Of a stretch of 5,237 nucleotides of DNA, positions 1 to 5,237 are shown piece after piece. The DNA comes from an uncultured Eggerthella sp. (GTDB lineage: Bacteria; Actinomycetota; Coriobacteriia; Coriobacteriales; Eggerthellaceae), in assembly GCA_902470405.1 (NCBI GenBank), contig CABRGJ010000088.1:1-5237 (forward strand), given 5' to 3'. How positions within the stretch are numbered: the first letter of the stretch is position 1; each line of letters opens with the position of its first letter. The notes under the pieces are model-generated. The model was not told the origin of the DNA. It saw only the letters and a program-made list of their open reading frames with translations, and made no database searches. The position numbers and the translations under genes are program-made.

Positions 1-53
1 AGCGAGTATACGCCAAAAGCGTATCTGGGGTTCGAATCCCCAGCTCTCCGCCA
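1..53 (+). tRNA. tRNA-Ser, 3' half only (5' end outside the window)
   Basis: The visible part runs from the 3' side of the anticodon arm to an encoded CCA end (51-53). It shows a long class II variable arm with a perfect 6-bp stem (ATACGC 8-13 with GCGTAT 19-24, loop CAAAA). The T arm is also perfect (TGGGG 26-30 with CCCCA 38-42, loop TTCGAAT). The 3' acceptor strand is GCTCTCC (43-49), followed by discriminator G50. A long variable arm with discriminator G points to serine; bacterial tRNA-Leu and tRNA-Tyr carry A there. tRNA-Sec is unlikely because the inferred 5' strand GGAGAGC does not look like its usual 8-bp acceptor. The anticodon is outside the window. The GCGAG strand at 2-6 would suit a GGA isoacceptor, but this cannot be decided here. 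Confidence 0.93.
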
Positions 54-228
54 TTTATTTCCCCTGATAAATACTATATTTCTTTTTGTATCGCTCCACT
101 GCGTCCGCAATGATCGCTCTCACCACGCACGCTCGGATCGTAAAGTCCATTCTAGCATTGGTGGGCCATAAAACAGCACTGCCACAGAGAGGCTCTTACG
201 AGGTGGAAACATTCAGCGCCATAAACAA

Positions 229-237
229 TGCTATAGT
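229..237 (+). promoter_or_regulatory. Candidate extended -10 promoter for the aroK-like gene
   Basis: TG at 229-230, one base, then TATAGT at 232-237 forms an extended -10 element (five of six matches to TATAAT). No convincing -35 hexamer lies 15-19 bases upstream, which extended -10 promoters can tolerate. Transcription would start near 244 and leave a leader of about 43 bases before the ATG at 287. A second element, TG-T-GATAAT (245-253), lies just downstream and could serve instead. Position and consensus match are the only evidence. Confidence 0.35.
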
Positions 238-286
238 CTAAACATGTGATAATTCTTATATACGCACAAAGGATAGAGGGGTTTTC

Positions 287-799
287 ATGGATCAAACAAG
301 TTGCGTCACGCTCATCGGCATGCCCGGCGCGGGCAAATCGACGCTCGGTGTTGTTCTTGCCAAGATCATCAACTACAACTTCATCGATGCCGACCTGCTC
401 ATCCAGAATCAAAGCGACAAAACGCTCCAGAAGATCATCGACGCACTGGGCCCTGAAGGCTTCATCGAGGTCGAGAACGAAGTGCTCAGCACGCTCGAAG
501 CGCAGCGAAGCGTCATCGCGACCGGAGGTTCTGCAGTCTATTCCGACGAAGCGATGACACATCTCGCAACACTCGGCCCCGTAGTCTACCTGCGCGTTTC
601 CTACGATGAGCTGAAGAATCGTTTGGGCGGCCTCCACGAACGCGGCGTTGTCATGAAAAGCGGCACCGGCAACCTTCATGACTTGTTCGTAGAACGCACC
701 CCGCTCTACGAAAAATACGCTGACATTGTCCTTGATATCGACGGACTCTCTGTTCGCGATGCAGCAAACAAGTTAGTCGATATGCTTTCTTTGGTTTAG
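287..799 (+). CDS. aroK: Shikimate kinase family protein (atypical AroK-like P-loop kinase)
   Basis: A 170-residue cytoplasmic kinase, the usual length for shikimate kinase, which phosphorylates shikimate with ATP to shikimate 3-phosphate. Visible motifs are the Walker A loop GMPGAGKST (residues 11-19), FIDAD with D34 and D36 (Mg and acceptor side), the ATGG turn (78-81), the VVYL strand (99-102), and the RTPLY segment with R137 followed by AD. R119 in ERGVV may be the lid arginine. Two expected residues are missing: the FR..E acceptor-site arginine aligns with I60 in GFIEVE, and the GGG motif reads GGS (80-82). The substrate could therefore differ from shikimate, or this may be a divergent subfamily often labelled shikimate kinase. 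The start is supported by AGAGGGG (275-281), five bases before the ATG. The neighbouring dehydrogenase 82 bp downstream supports a shikimate-pathway role. Family assignment is firm; exact substrate is not. Confidence 0.88.
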   Translation: MDQTSCVTLIGMPGAGKSTLGVVLAKIINYNFIDADLLIQNQSDKTLQKIIDALGPEGFIEVENEVLSTLEAQRSVIATGGSAVYSDEAMTHLATLGPVVYLRVSYDELKNRLGGLHERGVVMKSGTGNLHDLFVERTPLYEKYADIVLDIDGLSVRDAANKLVDMLSLV

Positions 800-881
800 C
801 GCCAAGACTGCAGATTCTCTGTATACATGGACTACAATTTAAAGTACGACACGAACCTCGAAGATTAAGGCGGATAAAGCT

Positions 882-1784
882 ATGCAGCATTCCGGAAGGA
901 TCAGCGGCGCAACGAAACTGATCGGACTCATCGGAAGCCCCGTGCAGAATTCTGGTTCCCCAGCCATTCATAATGCCGTATTCGAGCATCTCGACCTCGA
1001 CTACGCCTACATCGCGTTCGAGGTTGACAACGATCGCCTCGAAGACACGGTTCGCGGCATGGCAGCTATGGGGTTCCTCGGTTACAACGTCACCACGCCA
1101 TGCAAGACATTCATTCTTCCTTTTCTCGACGAGATCTCTGAAGCTGCGGAGATCATGGGCGCGGTCAACACGGTCGTCATCCAAGATGGTCGCTCGCTCG
1201 GAGATAATGCTGACGGCGCTGCCTTCATGCGAAACCTCGTGCTCAACGGTGTCGATATTCGCAGTAAGAAGATCACGGTCATGGGCGCAGGCGGAGCAGG
1301 TTCTGCGCTCGTCACGCAAGCAGCCCTCGATGGTGTTGCTGAGATCGATCTATTCAACGCAAAAGATGAATTCTATGCTGGCGCTGAAGAGTTGATCGCC
1401 CGTCTGAAAGATCATTGCACATGCAAGGTCGACCTCTACGACCTCGACAACAAAGAGAAGCTGCGCGAATCCATCGGCCAGTCCGCGCTGCTCGTGAACG
1501 CGACCAGCGTTGGCACGCCCGAGATTCCTGGCTGCCTTGTCACGCAAGACATGCTCCACAAGGATCTGATCATGGCAGACGTTGTCTATGTGCCGCGTGA
1601 TACACAGTTCGTCGAACTTGGCCGCGCAAACGGAAACAAGGTCATCGATGGTTCAGGTATGTTCTTGCAGCAAGCTGCTATTGGCGAGCGCCTGTGGATC
1701 GGTCGTGAGATGCCGCTCGACTACGTGAAGAACACCTTCTTCCCCTCTACGCCGAACCCGCTGATAGATTTACTGAACGCATAA
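882..1784 (+). CDS. aroE: Shikimate/quinate dehydrogenase (AroE/YdiB family)
   Basis: A 300-residue NAD(P)-dependent dehydrogenase that interconverts 3-dehydroshikimate and shikimate. The N-terminal substrate domain shows SGSP (S24, S26), NVTTPCK (N69, T71, catalytic K75), GAVNTV (N96) and GDNADG with catalytic D111. The Rossmann domain follows with GAGGAG (135-140), NATS (206-209), DVVYVP (233-238) and GSGMFLQQ with conserved Q264. AFEVDND, the LFNAKDEFY segment and the PLDYVK tail recall E. coli YdiB more than canonical AroE. The cofactor loop reads N159-A-K rather than N-R-T or N-R-R. The NADP-phosphate-binding arginine is therefore absent and NAD use is likely (inference). Minor changes include HS to NS before S24 and QGA to QAA after Q264. 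The AAGGCGGA stretch (867-874) is a fair ribosome site seven bases before the ATG. No terminator separates it from the aroK-like gene, so an operon is likely; a TACAAT at 833-838 is a weak alternative promoter. Confidence 0.93.
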   Translation: MQHSGRISGATKLIGLIGSPVQNSGSPAIHNAVFEHLDLDYAYIAFEVDNDRLEDTVRGMAAMGFLGYNVTTPCKTFILPFLDEISEAAEIMGAVNTVVIQDGRSLGDNADGAAFMRNLVLNGVDIRSKKITVMGAGGAGSALVTQAALDGVAEIDLFNAKDEFYAGAEELIARLKDHCTCKVDLYDLDNKEKLRESIGQSALLVNATSVGTPEIPGCLVTQDMLHKDLIMADVVYVPRDTQFVELGRANGNKVIDGSGMFLQQAAIGERLWIGREMPLDYVKNTFFPSTPNPLIDLLNA

Positions 1785-1796
1785 AGTTGAGACCAT

Positions 1797-1826
1797 AAAA
1801 ATGACCCGCTCGAAGAGCAGGCCATT
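1797..1826 (-). terminator. Intrinsic terminator of tRNA-Ser(UGA)
   Basis: Read on the minus strand, this is a 12-bp stem (AATGGCCTGCTC with GAGCGGGTCATT) with a 3-base TTC loop (in practice perhaps 11 bp with a 5-base loop). It runs directly into TTTTT at 1801-1797. It begins eight bases past the tRNA CCA end. Two pairs are G-U wobbles in minus-strand RNA but A-C and C-A mismatches in plus-strand RNA, and no T-run follows on the plus side. It is therefore built for the minus-strand tRNA transcript, not for aroE. Confidence 0.85.
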
Positions 1827-1834
1827 GAAGATAC

Positions 1835-1922
1835 TGGCGGAGGAAGTAGGATTCGAACCCACGGTACCTCTCGGGACAACGGTTTTCAAGACCGCCGCTT
1901 TCAACCGCTCAGCCATTCCTCC
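1835..1922 (-). tRNA. tRNA-Ser(UGA)
   Basis: A complete 88-nt class II tRNA with encoded CCA (TGG on the plus strand at 1835-1837). The acceptor stem is perfect, GGAGGAA (1922-1916) with TTCCTCC (1845-1839), and the discriminator is G (1838). The anticodon loop is CTTGAAA with anticodon TGA at plus positions 1886-1888, inside the stem GCGGT/ACCGT. The T loop is TTCGAAT. The variable arm GTCCC-GAGA-GGTAC has one C-U mismatch. The long variable arm and discriminator G identify serine. It decodes UCA and, by wobble, other UCN codons. It converges on aroE and diverges from tadA. Confidence 0.97.
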
Positions 1923-1943
1923 GTATGCAAAACTGCGAACCCT

Positions 1944-1952
1944 AGGATAGCA
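1944..1952 (-). promoter_or_regulatory. Candidate extended -10 promoter of tRNA-Ser(UGA)
   Basis: On the minus strand, TG-C-TATCCT lies 22 bases upstream of the mature tRNA 5' end, giving a start near 1937 and a leader of about 15 bases. TTGGGA (minus strand, 1974-1969) could act as a -35, but its spacing of 19 is long and it lies inside the first codons of tadA. The same bases read TAGGAT on the plus strand at 1943-1948, so a tadA promoter could overlap it. Supported only by motif and position. Confidence 0.35.
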
Positions 1953-1959
1953 CATAATA

Positions 1960-2457
1960 ATGGAAATATCCCAAAGTAGTGACGTCGAATATATGCAGCT
2001 TGCTCTTGAAGAAGCGCGTCTTGCAGCGCATGCTGACGAGGTCCCGATCGGTGCGGTAGTCGTACGTGACGGCAAAGTCATCGCGCGTTCACGCAATACG
2101 CGAGAAGGCGACCGTAATCCTGCTGGACATGCAGAATTCAACGCGATGCTCGAAGCTGCTGCCAGCCAGAATGCATGGCGTCTTTCAGGCTGTACGGTCT
2201 ATGTAACGCTCGAACCTTGCATCATGTGTGCTGGCCTCATGCATCAAGCACGAATCGATCGTTGCGTCTATGGGGCACCTGACCCTAAAGCTGGCGCACT
2301 CGGTAGTTTGTATATGATCAATCAAGATGACCGGCTCAACCACACCTTCGACGTCGAAGCTGGTGTGCTCGAAGAAGAATGCGCCCAGCTACTAAGGGAA
2401 TTCTTCGCCGCGAAACGTGAGCGCAATAAGATAAAGAAGAAAGAGGCTCTCTCATGA
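1960..2457 (+). CDS. tadA: tRNA adenosine(34) deaminase TadA
   Basis: A 165-residue zinc deaminase that converts wobble A34 to inosine in tRNA-Arg(ACG), letting it read CGU, CGC and CGA. The N-terminal helix leads into VPIGAVVV (28-35). The zinc and proton-shuttle motif HAE has H57 and E59, and the PCxxC motif has C87 and C90. YGAPDPKAGALGS (104-116) is the TadA-typical loop that separates it from cytidine and guanine deaminases. The C-terminal helix ends in a lysine/arginine-rich tail (REFFAAKRERNKIKKK). The ATG at 1960 leaves an N-terminus like that of Bacillus TadA; the next ATG at 1993 would trim it too far. No good ribosome site precedes it: only AGGA at 1944-1947, 12 bases away, so a very short or absent leader is possible. 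It overlaps ispE by ATGA, implying co-transcription and coupled translation. Confidence 0.96.
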   Translation: MEISQSSDVEYMQLALEEARLAAHADEVPIGAVVVRDGKVIARSRNTREGDRNPAGHAEFNAMLEAAASQNAWRLSGCTVYVTLEPCIMCAGLMHQARIDRCVYGAPDPKAGALGSLYMINQDDRLNHTFDVEAGVLEEECAQLLREFFAAKRERNKIKKKEALS

Positions 2458-3371
2458 ATTACGTAAAGCTGATCGCTCCTGCTAAGATCAACCTCATCCT
2501 CGCCATCGGCGAGAAACTCCCCGATGGATACCATGAAGCGCATACCATCCTTCATGCGCTTTCGATCCACGATACAGTCGAGATCAGGCGCACCGAGCTT
2601 TCTTGCTCCGGAAGCGGCCTTACGATCGCGCTCAAGTGCGATACCACAAAGGATGTCGACGACCTGGATATTCCCGCCGAGAGCAATATCGTCTATCGAG
2701 CGGCGAGCGACCTCGCACGCGCGCTCAAGCGCACCGAAGATGAGCATCTTGATATCACTATCACCAAACAGATTCCCCATCAGGCAGGTCTAGGTGGCGG
2801 CTCTTCTGATGCAGCCGCTACGCTCAAAGGCCTCGCACTTCTTTGGGGCGTCGATCCAAGCGATGCCCGGTTGGTGGAGGTCGCCGCTAGTCTTGGAGCA
2901 GACGTTCCCTTCTTCCTACACGGAGGCTGCGCCTATTTTGATGGAAAGGGTGACCATTTCGTACACGCGCTCAAGCCTCGCAAAGGATTCTTGACGCTCA
3001 TCCGTCCTTCCGGGAAAGGCATTTCGACCAAAGAAGCCTATCAGCGTTTTGACGAGGCGCCCACGCTGCCTACCAGCGACCAACTTGAACAGATCGCCAC
3101 CTTCCAGAATGCGCAAGACATCATACCCTGGAATGATCTCACCTCATCAGCTCTTAGTCTTGATCCAAAACTCGAACACGTCTTCGCTTTGATCGAGAAA
3201 GCGCGATCAGCAGACGCGAGCGTGCTTTGCGGGAGCGGCTCTGCTGTAGCCGCTCTCTGTAATGATTACGAAAGCGCATGTGCCCTCTCTGTCGAGGCGC
3301 ATAAAGCAGGATTCTACAGTCGCGTTACATCTTTCGCTTCGCTTGGAGCAGACGTGTTAAAACAGTATTAG
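2454..3371 (+). CDS. ispE: 4-diphosphocytidyl-2-C-methyl-D-erythritol kinase (IspE)
   Basis: A 305-residue GHMP-family kinase, slightly longer than many homologues. It uses ATP to phosphorylate the 2-hydroxyl of CDP-methylerythritol in the cytoplasmic MEP pathway to isoprenoid precursors. Motif 1 is APAKINL (8-14) with catalytic K11. PDGYHE (23-28) is the substrate-side signature. The GHMP ATP loop is AGLGGGSSDAAA (111-122), the catalytic aspartate is D150 in SLGADVPFF, and motif 3 is CGSGSAVAAL (259-268). Its ATG lies within the end of tadA (ATGA, 2454-2457), with AAGAGG (2441-2446) seven bases upstream as its ribosome site. Residues about 61-76, rich in Asp, look like a small insertion. Its presence indicates the organism makes isoprenoids by the MEP route. 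Nothing links its chemistry to TadA; the pairing looks like shared expression only. Confidence 0.97.
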   Translation: MNYVKLIAPAKINLILAIGEKLPDGYHEAHTILHALSIHDTVEIRRTELSCSGSGLTIALKCDTTKDVDDLDIPAESNIVYRAASDLARALKRTEDEHLDITITKQIPHQAGLGGGSSDAAATLKGLALLWGVDPSDARLVEVAASLGADVPFFLHGGCAYFDGKGDHFVHALKPRKGFLTLIRPSGKGISTKEAYQRFDEAPTLPTSDQLEQIATFQNAQDIIPWNDLTSSALSLDPKLEHVFALIEKARSADASVLCGSGSAVAALCNDYESACALSVEAHKAGFYSRVTSFASLGADVLKQY

Positions 3372-3386
3372 CGAGCCTGCTACAAT
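3357..3386 (+). promoter_or_regulatory. Candidate promoter for lemA
   Basis: TTAAAA (3357-3362, four of six matches to TTGACA), a spacer of 18, then TACAAT (3381-3386) preceded by TG-C, which makes it an extended -10. Transcription would start near 3393, about 20 bases before the lemA ATG. The -35 overlaps the last codons of ispE. lemA could also be read through from ispE, as no terminator is seen between them. Confidence 0.5.
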
Positions 3387-3413
3387 AACAGTACACGCTA
3401 TCAAGGAGCCACT

Positions 3414-4133
3414 ATGATCGTTCTCATCGTCATTCTCGTCATCGTTCTCGCGCTGGTCATCGCTATCATCGCTTTGTACAACAATCTTGTGCAGCTCCGC
3501 AACCGGGTTGACAATGCCTGGTCGCAGATCGATGTTCAATTGCAACGTCGTCTGGATCTCATCCCGAACCTGGTCGAAACCGTGAAAGGCTATGCTTCGC
3601 ACGAACGCGGCACATTCGAGGCCGTCACGCAAGCGCGCAACGCAGTCATAACCGCACCGACCCCTGAAGCGAAGATGGAAGCGGATAATATGCTCACAGG
3701 CACGCTGAAAAGCCTCTTCGCGGTCGCAGAAGCTTACCCTGATCTGAAAGCGAATACTAACTTCCAACAATTACAGGCAGAGCTTACCAATACCGAAGAT
3801 AAGATCAGCTACATGCGCCAGAGCTACAACGATACGGTGCTTACGTACAATAACGCTATCCAAACCTTCCCAGGCAATATCCTGGCGGGCATGTTCGGCT
3901 TCACGAAACGTGATGGGTTCGATGCAAATGTTGCAGCCTCAGGCGCGCCTGTCGTTTCGTTCGGTCAAGGCAACTCCGAAGGGGTGCCACCTGTGAACTT
4001 CGCGGCGGCTCCACTCGATCCGCCTCAAGCACCGCGAATCGATACTCCTGCCCCAAGCCAACCGGCGAATCCCGTTGCGTCCGATGAGGGCACTACCCAA
4101 ACGAACAATACGACACCGAGCGATAAAGCCTAG
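3414..4133 (+). CDS. lemA: LemA family membrane protein with Pro/Thr-rich C-terminal tail
   Basis: A 239-residue LemA-family protein whose biochemical role is not established. Residues 2-21 are an uninterrupted hydrophobic segment, so the protein is anchored by one N-terminal helix. The helical core follows: [11 protein letters not shown] (22-32), [13 protein letters not shown] (34-46), [17 protein letters not shown] (48-64), AYPDLKAN (107-114), [14 protein letters not shown] (127-140) and YNNAIQTFP (145-153), ending with FGF near 161-163. The family core usually ends near 185 residues. Here residues about 184-239 form an extra low-complexity tail rich in Pro, Ala, Thr and Asn, which looks disordered and non-enzymatic. 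The start is set by AAGGAG (3403-3408), five bases before the ATG. The usual companions (TPM-domain, DUF2207 or HtpX-type genes) are absent downstream; the next gene is convergent, with an 8-bp gap. Confidence 0.95.
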   Translation: MIVLIVILVIVLALVIAIIALYNNLVQLRNRVDNAWSQIDVQLQRRLDLIPNLVETVKGYASHERGTFEAVTQARNAVITAPTPEAKMEADNMLTGTLKSLFAVAEAYPDLKANTNFQQLQAELTNTEDKISYMRQSYNDTVLTYNNAIQTFPGNILAGMFGFTKRDGFDANVAASGAPVVSFGQGNSEGVPPVNFAAAPLDPPQAPRIDTPAPSQPANPVASDEGTTQTNNTTPSDKA

Positions 4134-4141
4134 GCAAGAGC

Positions 4142-5237
4142 TTAGCCAAGCGCCTCGGAGGCCTCGAGCCACTCTTCTTCAAGCGCATCAAGGTCCATCT
4201 GGAGCTGTACGATCTTCTCCTGGATCTTACCAAGCGCAACATAATCGCTTTGATCGACGCTTGCTTGCTCCGCATGCGCCTGCTCGATCTTCCCCTCCAG
4301 CGTCTGCATACGTCGCTCAATCGAGTTGACACGCTTCTTCAGCTCACGCATCTCAGCATTGCTCAGCGGAGGCTTGCCTTGTCGAGCAGCATCGGCCTCA
4401 CCTGCTCGATCATCCCCCAAAAGAGCTCTAGGGCCATCACCTTCATCGATCTCCATGAATCGACGCGCATCTTTTCCACGACGAGCTTCAAAAAGTCGTT
4501 CCAGGTATTCATCTGCGCCCCGTGGCACATGTCGCAACTTTCCATCGATGAGGGCAAACTGGTGGTCGGTCACACGCTCCATCATGTAACGATCATGCGT
4601 TACCAGGATGAGCGTACCTGGCCAGGTATCGAGCATGTTCTCCATAGCCACTAGCATATCGATATCCATATCATTGCTCGGCTCGTCCAAGATGAGCACA
4701 TTGGGAGCATCAAGTAAGATGAGCATGAGCTGCATACGGCGCTTCTGGCCACCTGAAAGAGCTTTCACCTGCGTGTTAAGGTATTCCTTCTCGAATCCGA
4801 GCTGTTCGAGCAGAGCAGCAGGTGATACCACTTTGCCATCAATCACATAATTCGATTGATAACGGTTTAATACCTCACGCACGAGCGACTCGTCCAGATC
4901 TTCAAGCTCGGAGAGCGCCTGGCTCAAAAAGGCAACTTTGACCGTCTTGCCGATCTCGATCTTGCCTCTCTGTGGTTTTAAGTTTCCGCGCACGATCTCG
5001 AGCAACGTCGATTTCCCGGCACCATTCTCCCCAAACACACCATAACGGTCACCAGGTCCGATGAGCCATGTTAGGTCATTCAACACCGGCTCTTTGCTTC
5101 CATCAAAAGCAAAGCTCACATCAGTCAACTCGATGCACTTCTTGCCAAGGCGAGAAATCGCCGCACGCTTCAACTCAACGCTATTACGGATTGGTGGCTC
5201 TTGCGCAATGAGCTCACGTGCCGCCTCGACATGAAAC
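4142..5237 (-). CDS. ABC-F ATPase, Uup-type, C-terminal part (5' end outside the window)
   Basis: The 364 visible residues are the inter-domain linker, the second ATPase domain and the C-terminal coiled coil of an ABC-F protein. The first ATPase domain must lie beyond the right edge, because the frame stays open to the last base; the TTG at 5173 is internal, not a start. Counting from the edge: linker 1-32 (EPPIRNS...SRLGKK), Walker A GENGAGKST (69-77), Q-loop SQ near 105-106, signature LSGGQ (160-164), Walker B VLILDEP (180-186) followed by SND, and switch histidine in THDR (213-216). There are no membrane segments, so it is a soluble ABC-F protein, a class acting on ribosomes. An acidic, Gly-rich spacer (about 262-288) leads to a charged coiled coil (about 292-364), as in Uup. 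That fits Uup better than EttA or the antibiotic-resistance members, though the missing half limits the call. The linker and WPGTL...THDRY stretch look actinobacterial. Confidence 0.93.
   Translation of the reverse strand, partial: FHVEAARELIAQEPPIRNSVELKRAAISRLGKKCIELTDVSFAFDGSKEPVLNDLTWLIGPGDRYGVFGENGAGKSTLLEIVRGNLKPQRGKIEIGKTVKVAFLSQALSELEDLDESLVREVLNRYQSNYVIDGKVVSPAALLEQLGFEKEYLNTQVKALSGGQKRRMQLMLILLDAPNVLILDEPSNDMDIDMLVAMENMLDTWPGTLILVTHDRYMMERVTDHQFALIDGKLRHVPRGADEYLERLFEARRGKDARRFMEIDEGDGPRALLGDDRAGEADAARQGKPPLSNAEMRELKKRVNSIERRMQTLEGKIEQAHAEQASVDQSDYVALGKIQEKIVQLQMDLDALEEEWLEASEALG

Noticed and set aside
53..72. Possible terminator after the first tRNA-Ser: ATTTAT/ATAAAT hairpin followed by a T-rich stretch (79-87)
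   Set aside because: The stem is six A-T pairs with an 8-base loop, includes the last tRNA base, and is several bases from the T-run; too weak to call.
152..679. Long minus-strand open frame (175 codons) opposite the aroK-like gene
   Set aside because: It is antisense to a gene with clear kinase motifs, its translation shows no recognisable domain, and no ribosome site supports it.
809..823. Small hairpin TGCAGA-TTC-TCTGTA between aroK and aroE
   Set aside because: Six pairs with one wobble, a 3-base loop and no T-run; neither a terminator nor a convincing attenuator.
833..838. TACAAT as a separate aroE promoter
   Set aside because: There is no extended TG and no -35 match at 16-19 bases; noted only as a weak alternative to an operon promoter.
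651..1319. Minus-strand open frame of 222 codons opposite the end of aroK and the first half of aroE
   Set aside because: It spans two real genes and the gap between them, is cysteine- and arginine-rich with no motif, and looks like a shadow of plus-strand codon bias.
2629..2980. Repeated GCGCTCAAG strings within ispE
   Set aside because: They encode Ala-Leu-Lys in the same frame and reflect codon preference, not a DNA repeat.
4157..4167. GCCTC-G-GAGGC inverted repeat near the end of the ABC-F gene
   Set aside because: It lies in coding sequence, has a one-base loop and no T-run; explained by Glu/Ala/Ser codons.

Overview
This window reads as a compact stretch of housekeeping DNA from a bacterium of roughly even base composition (GC a little above half by eye). 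The best lineage clue is the ABC-F protein at the right edge. Its linker (PPIRNS...RLGKK), its second ATPase domain and its WPGTL...THDRY stretch resemble the Uup-type proteins of Actinobacteria. Together with the moderate GC, this makes a Coriobacteriia-like actinobacterium my best guess. That is inference from remembered family patterns, not a search result. No phage, transposon, CRISPR or toxin signal is visible.

Layout, left to right. The window opens inside a tRNA-Ser gene (only its 3' half is present). After about 230 bp with a candidate promoter come two plus-strand genes of shikimate metabolism: a shikimate kinase family protein (aroK-like) and a shikimate/quinate dehydrogenase (aroE, YdiB-like). 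These converge on a complete minus-strand tRNA-Ser(UGA) gene with a strong intrinsic terminator. Divergent from that tRNA, with only 37 bp between, lies tadA (tRNA adenosine-34 deaminase). It is coupled by a 4-bp ATGA overlap to ispE, a kinase of the MEP isoprenoid pathway. A candidate promoter overlapping the end of ispE serves lemA, a single-span membrane protein with an extended Pro/Thr-rich tail. Finally, the C-terminal half of a minus-strand ABC-F ATPase runs off the right edge, its stop only 8 bp from the end of lemA.

Functional reading. aroK-aroE would supply two steps between 3-dehydroshikimate and shikimate 3-phosphate. Both proteins are divergent: the kinase lacks an acceptor-site arginine and one glycine of the GGG motif, and the dehydrogenase lacks the usual NADP-selecting arginine. 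tadA, the two tRNA-Ser genes and the ABC-F protein all relate to translation. ispE is an isoprenoid gene carried by the tadA transcript.

I did not find a clearly new system. The points most worth checking are the atypical kinase/dehydrogenase pair, the very tight tRNA-Ser/tadA divergent junction, and the LemA tail without a usual partner gene.
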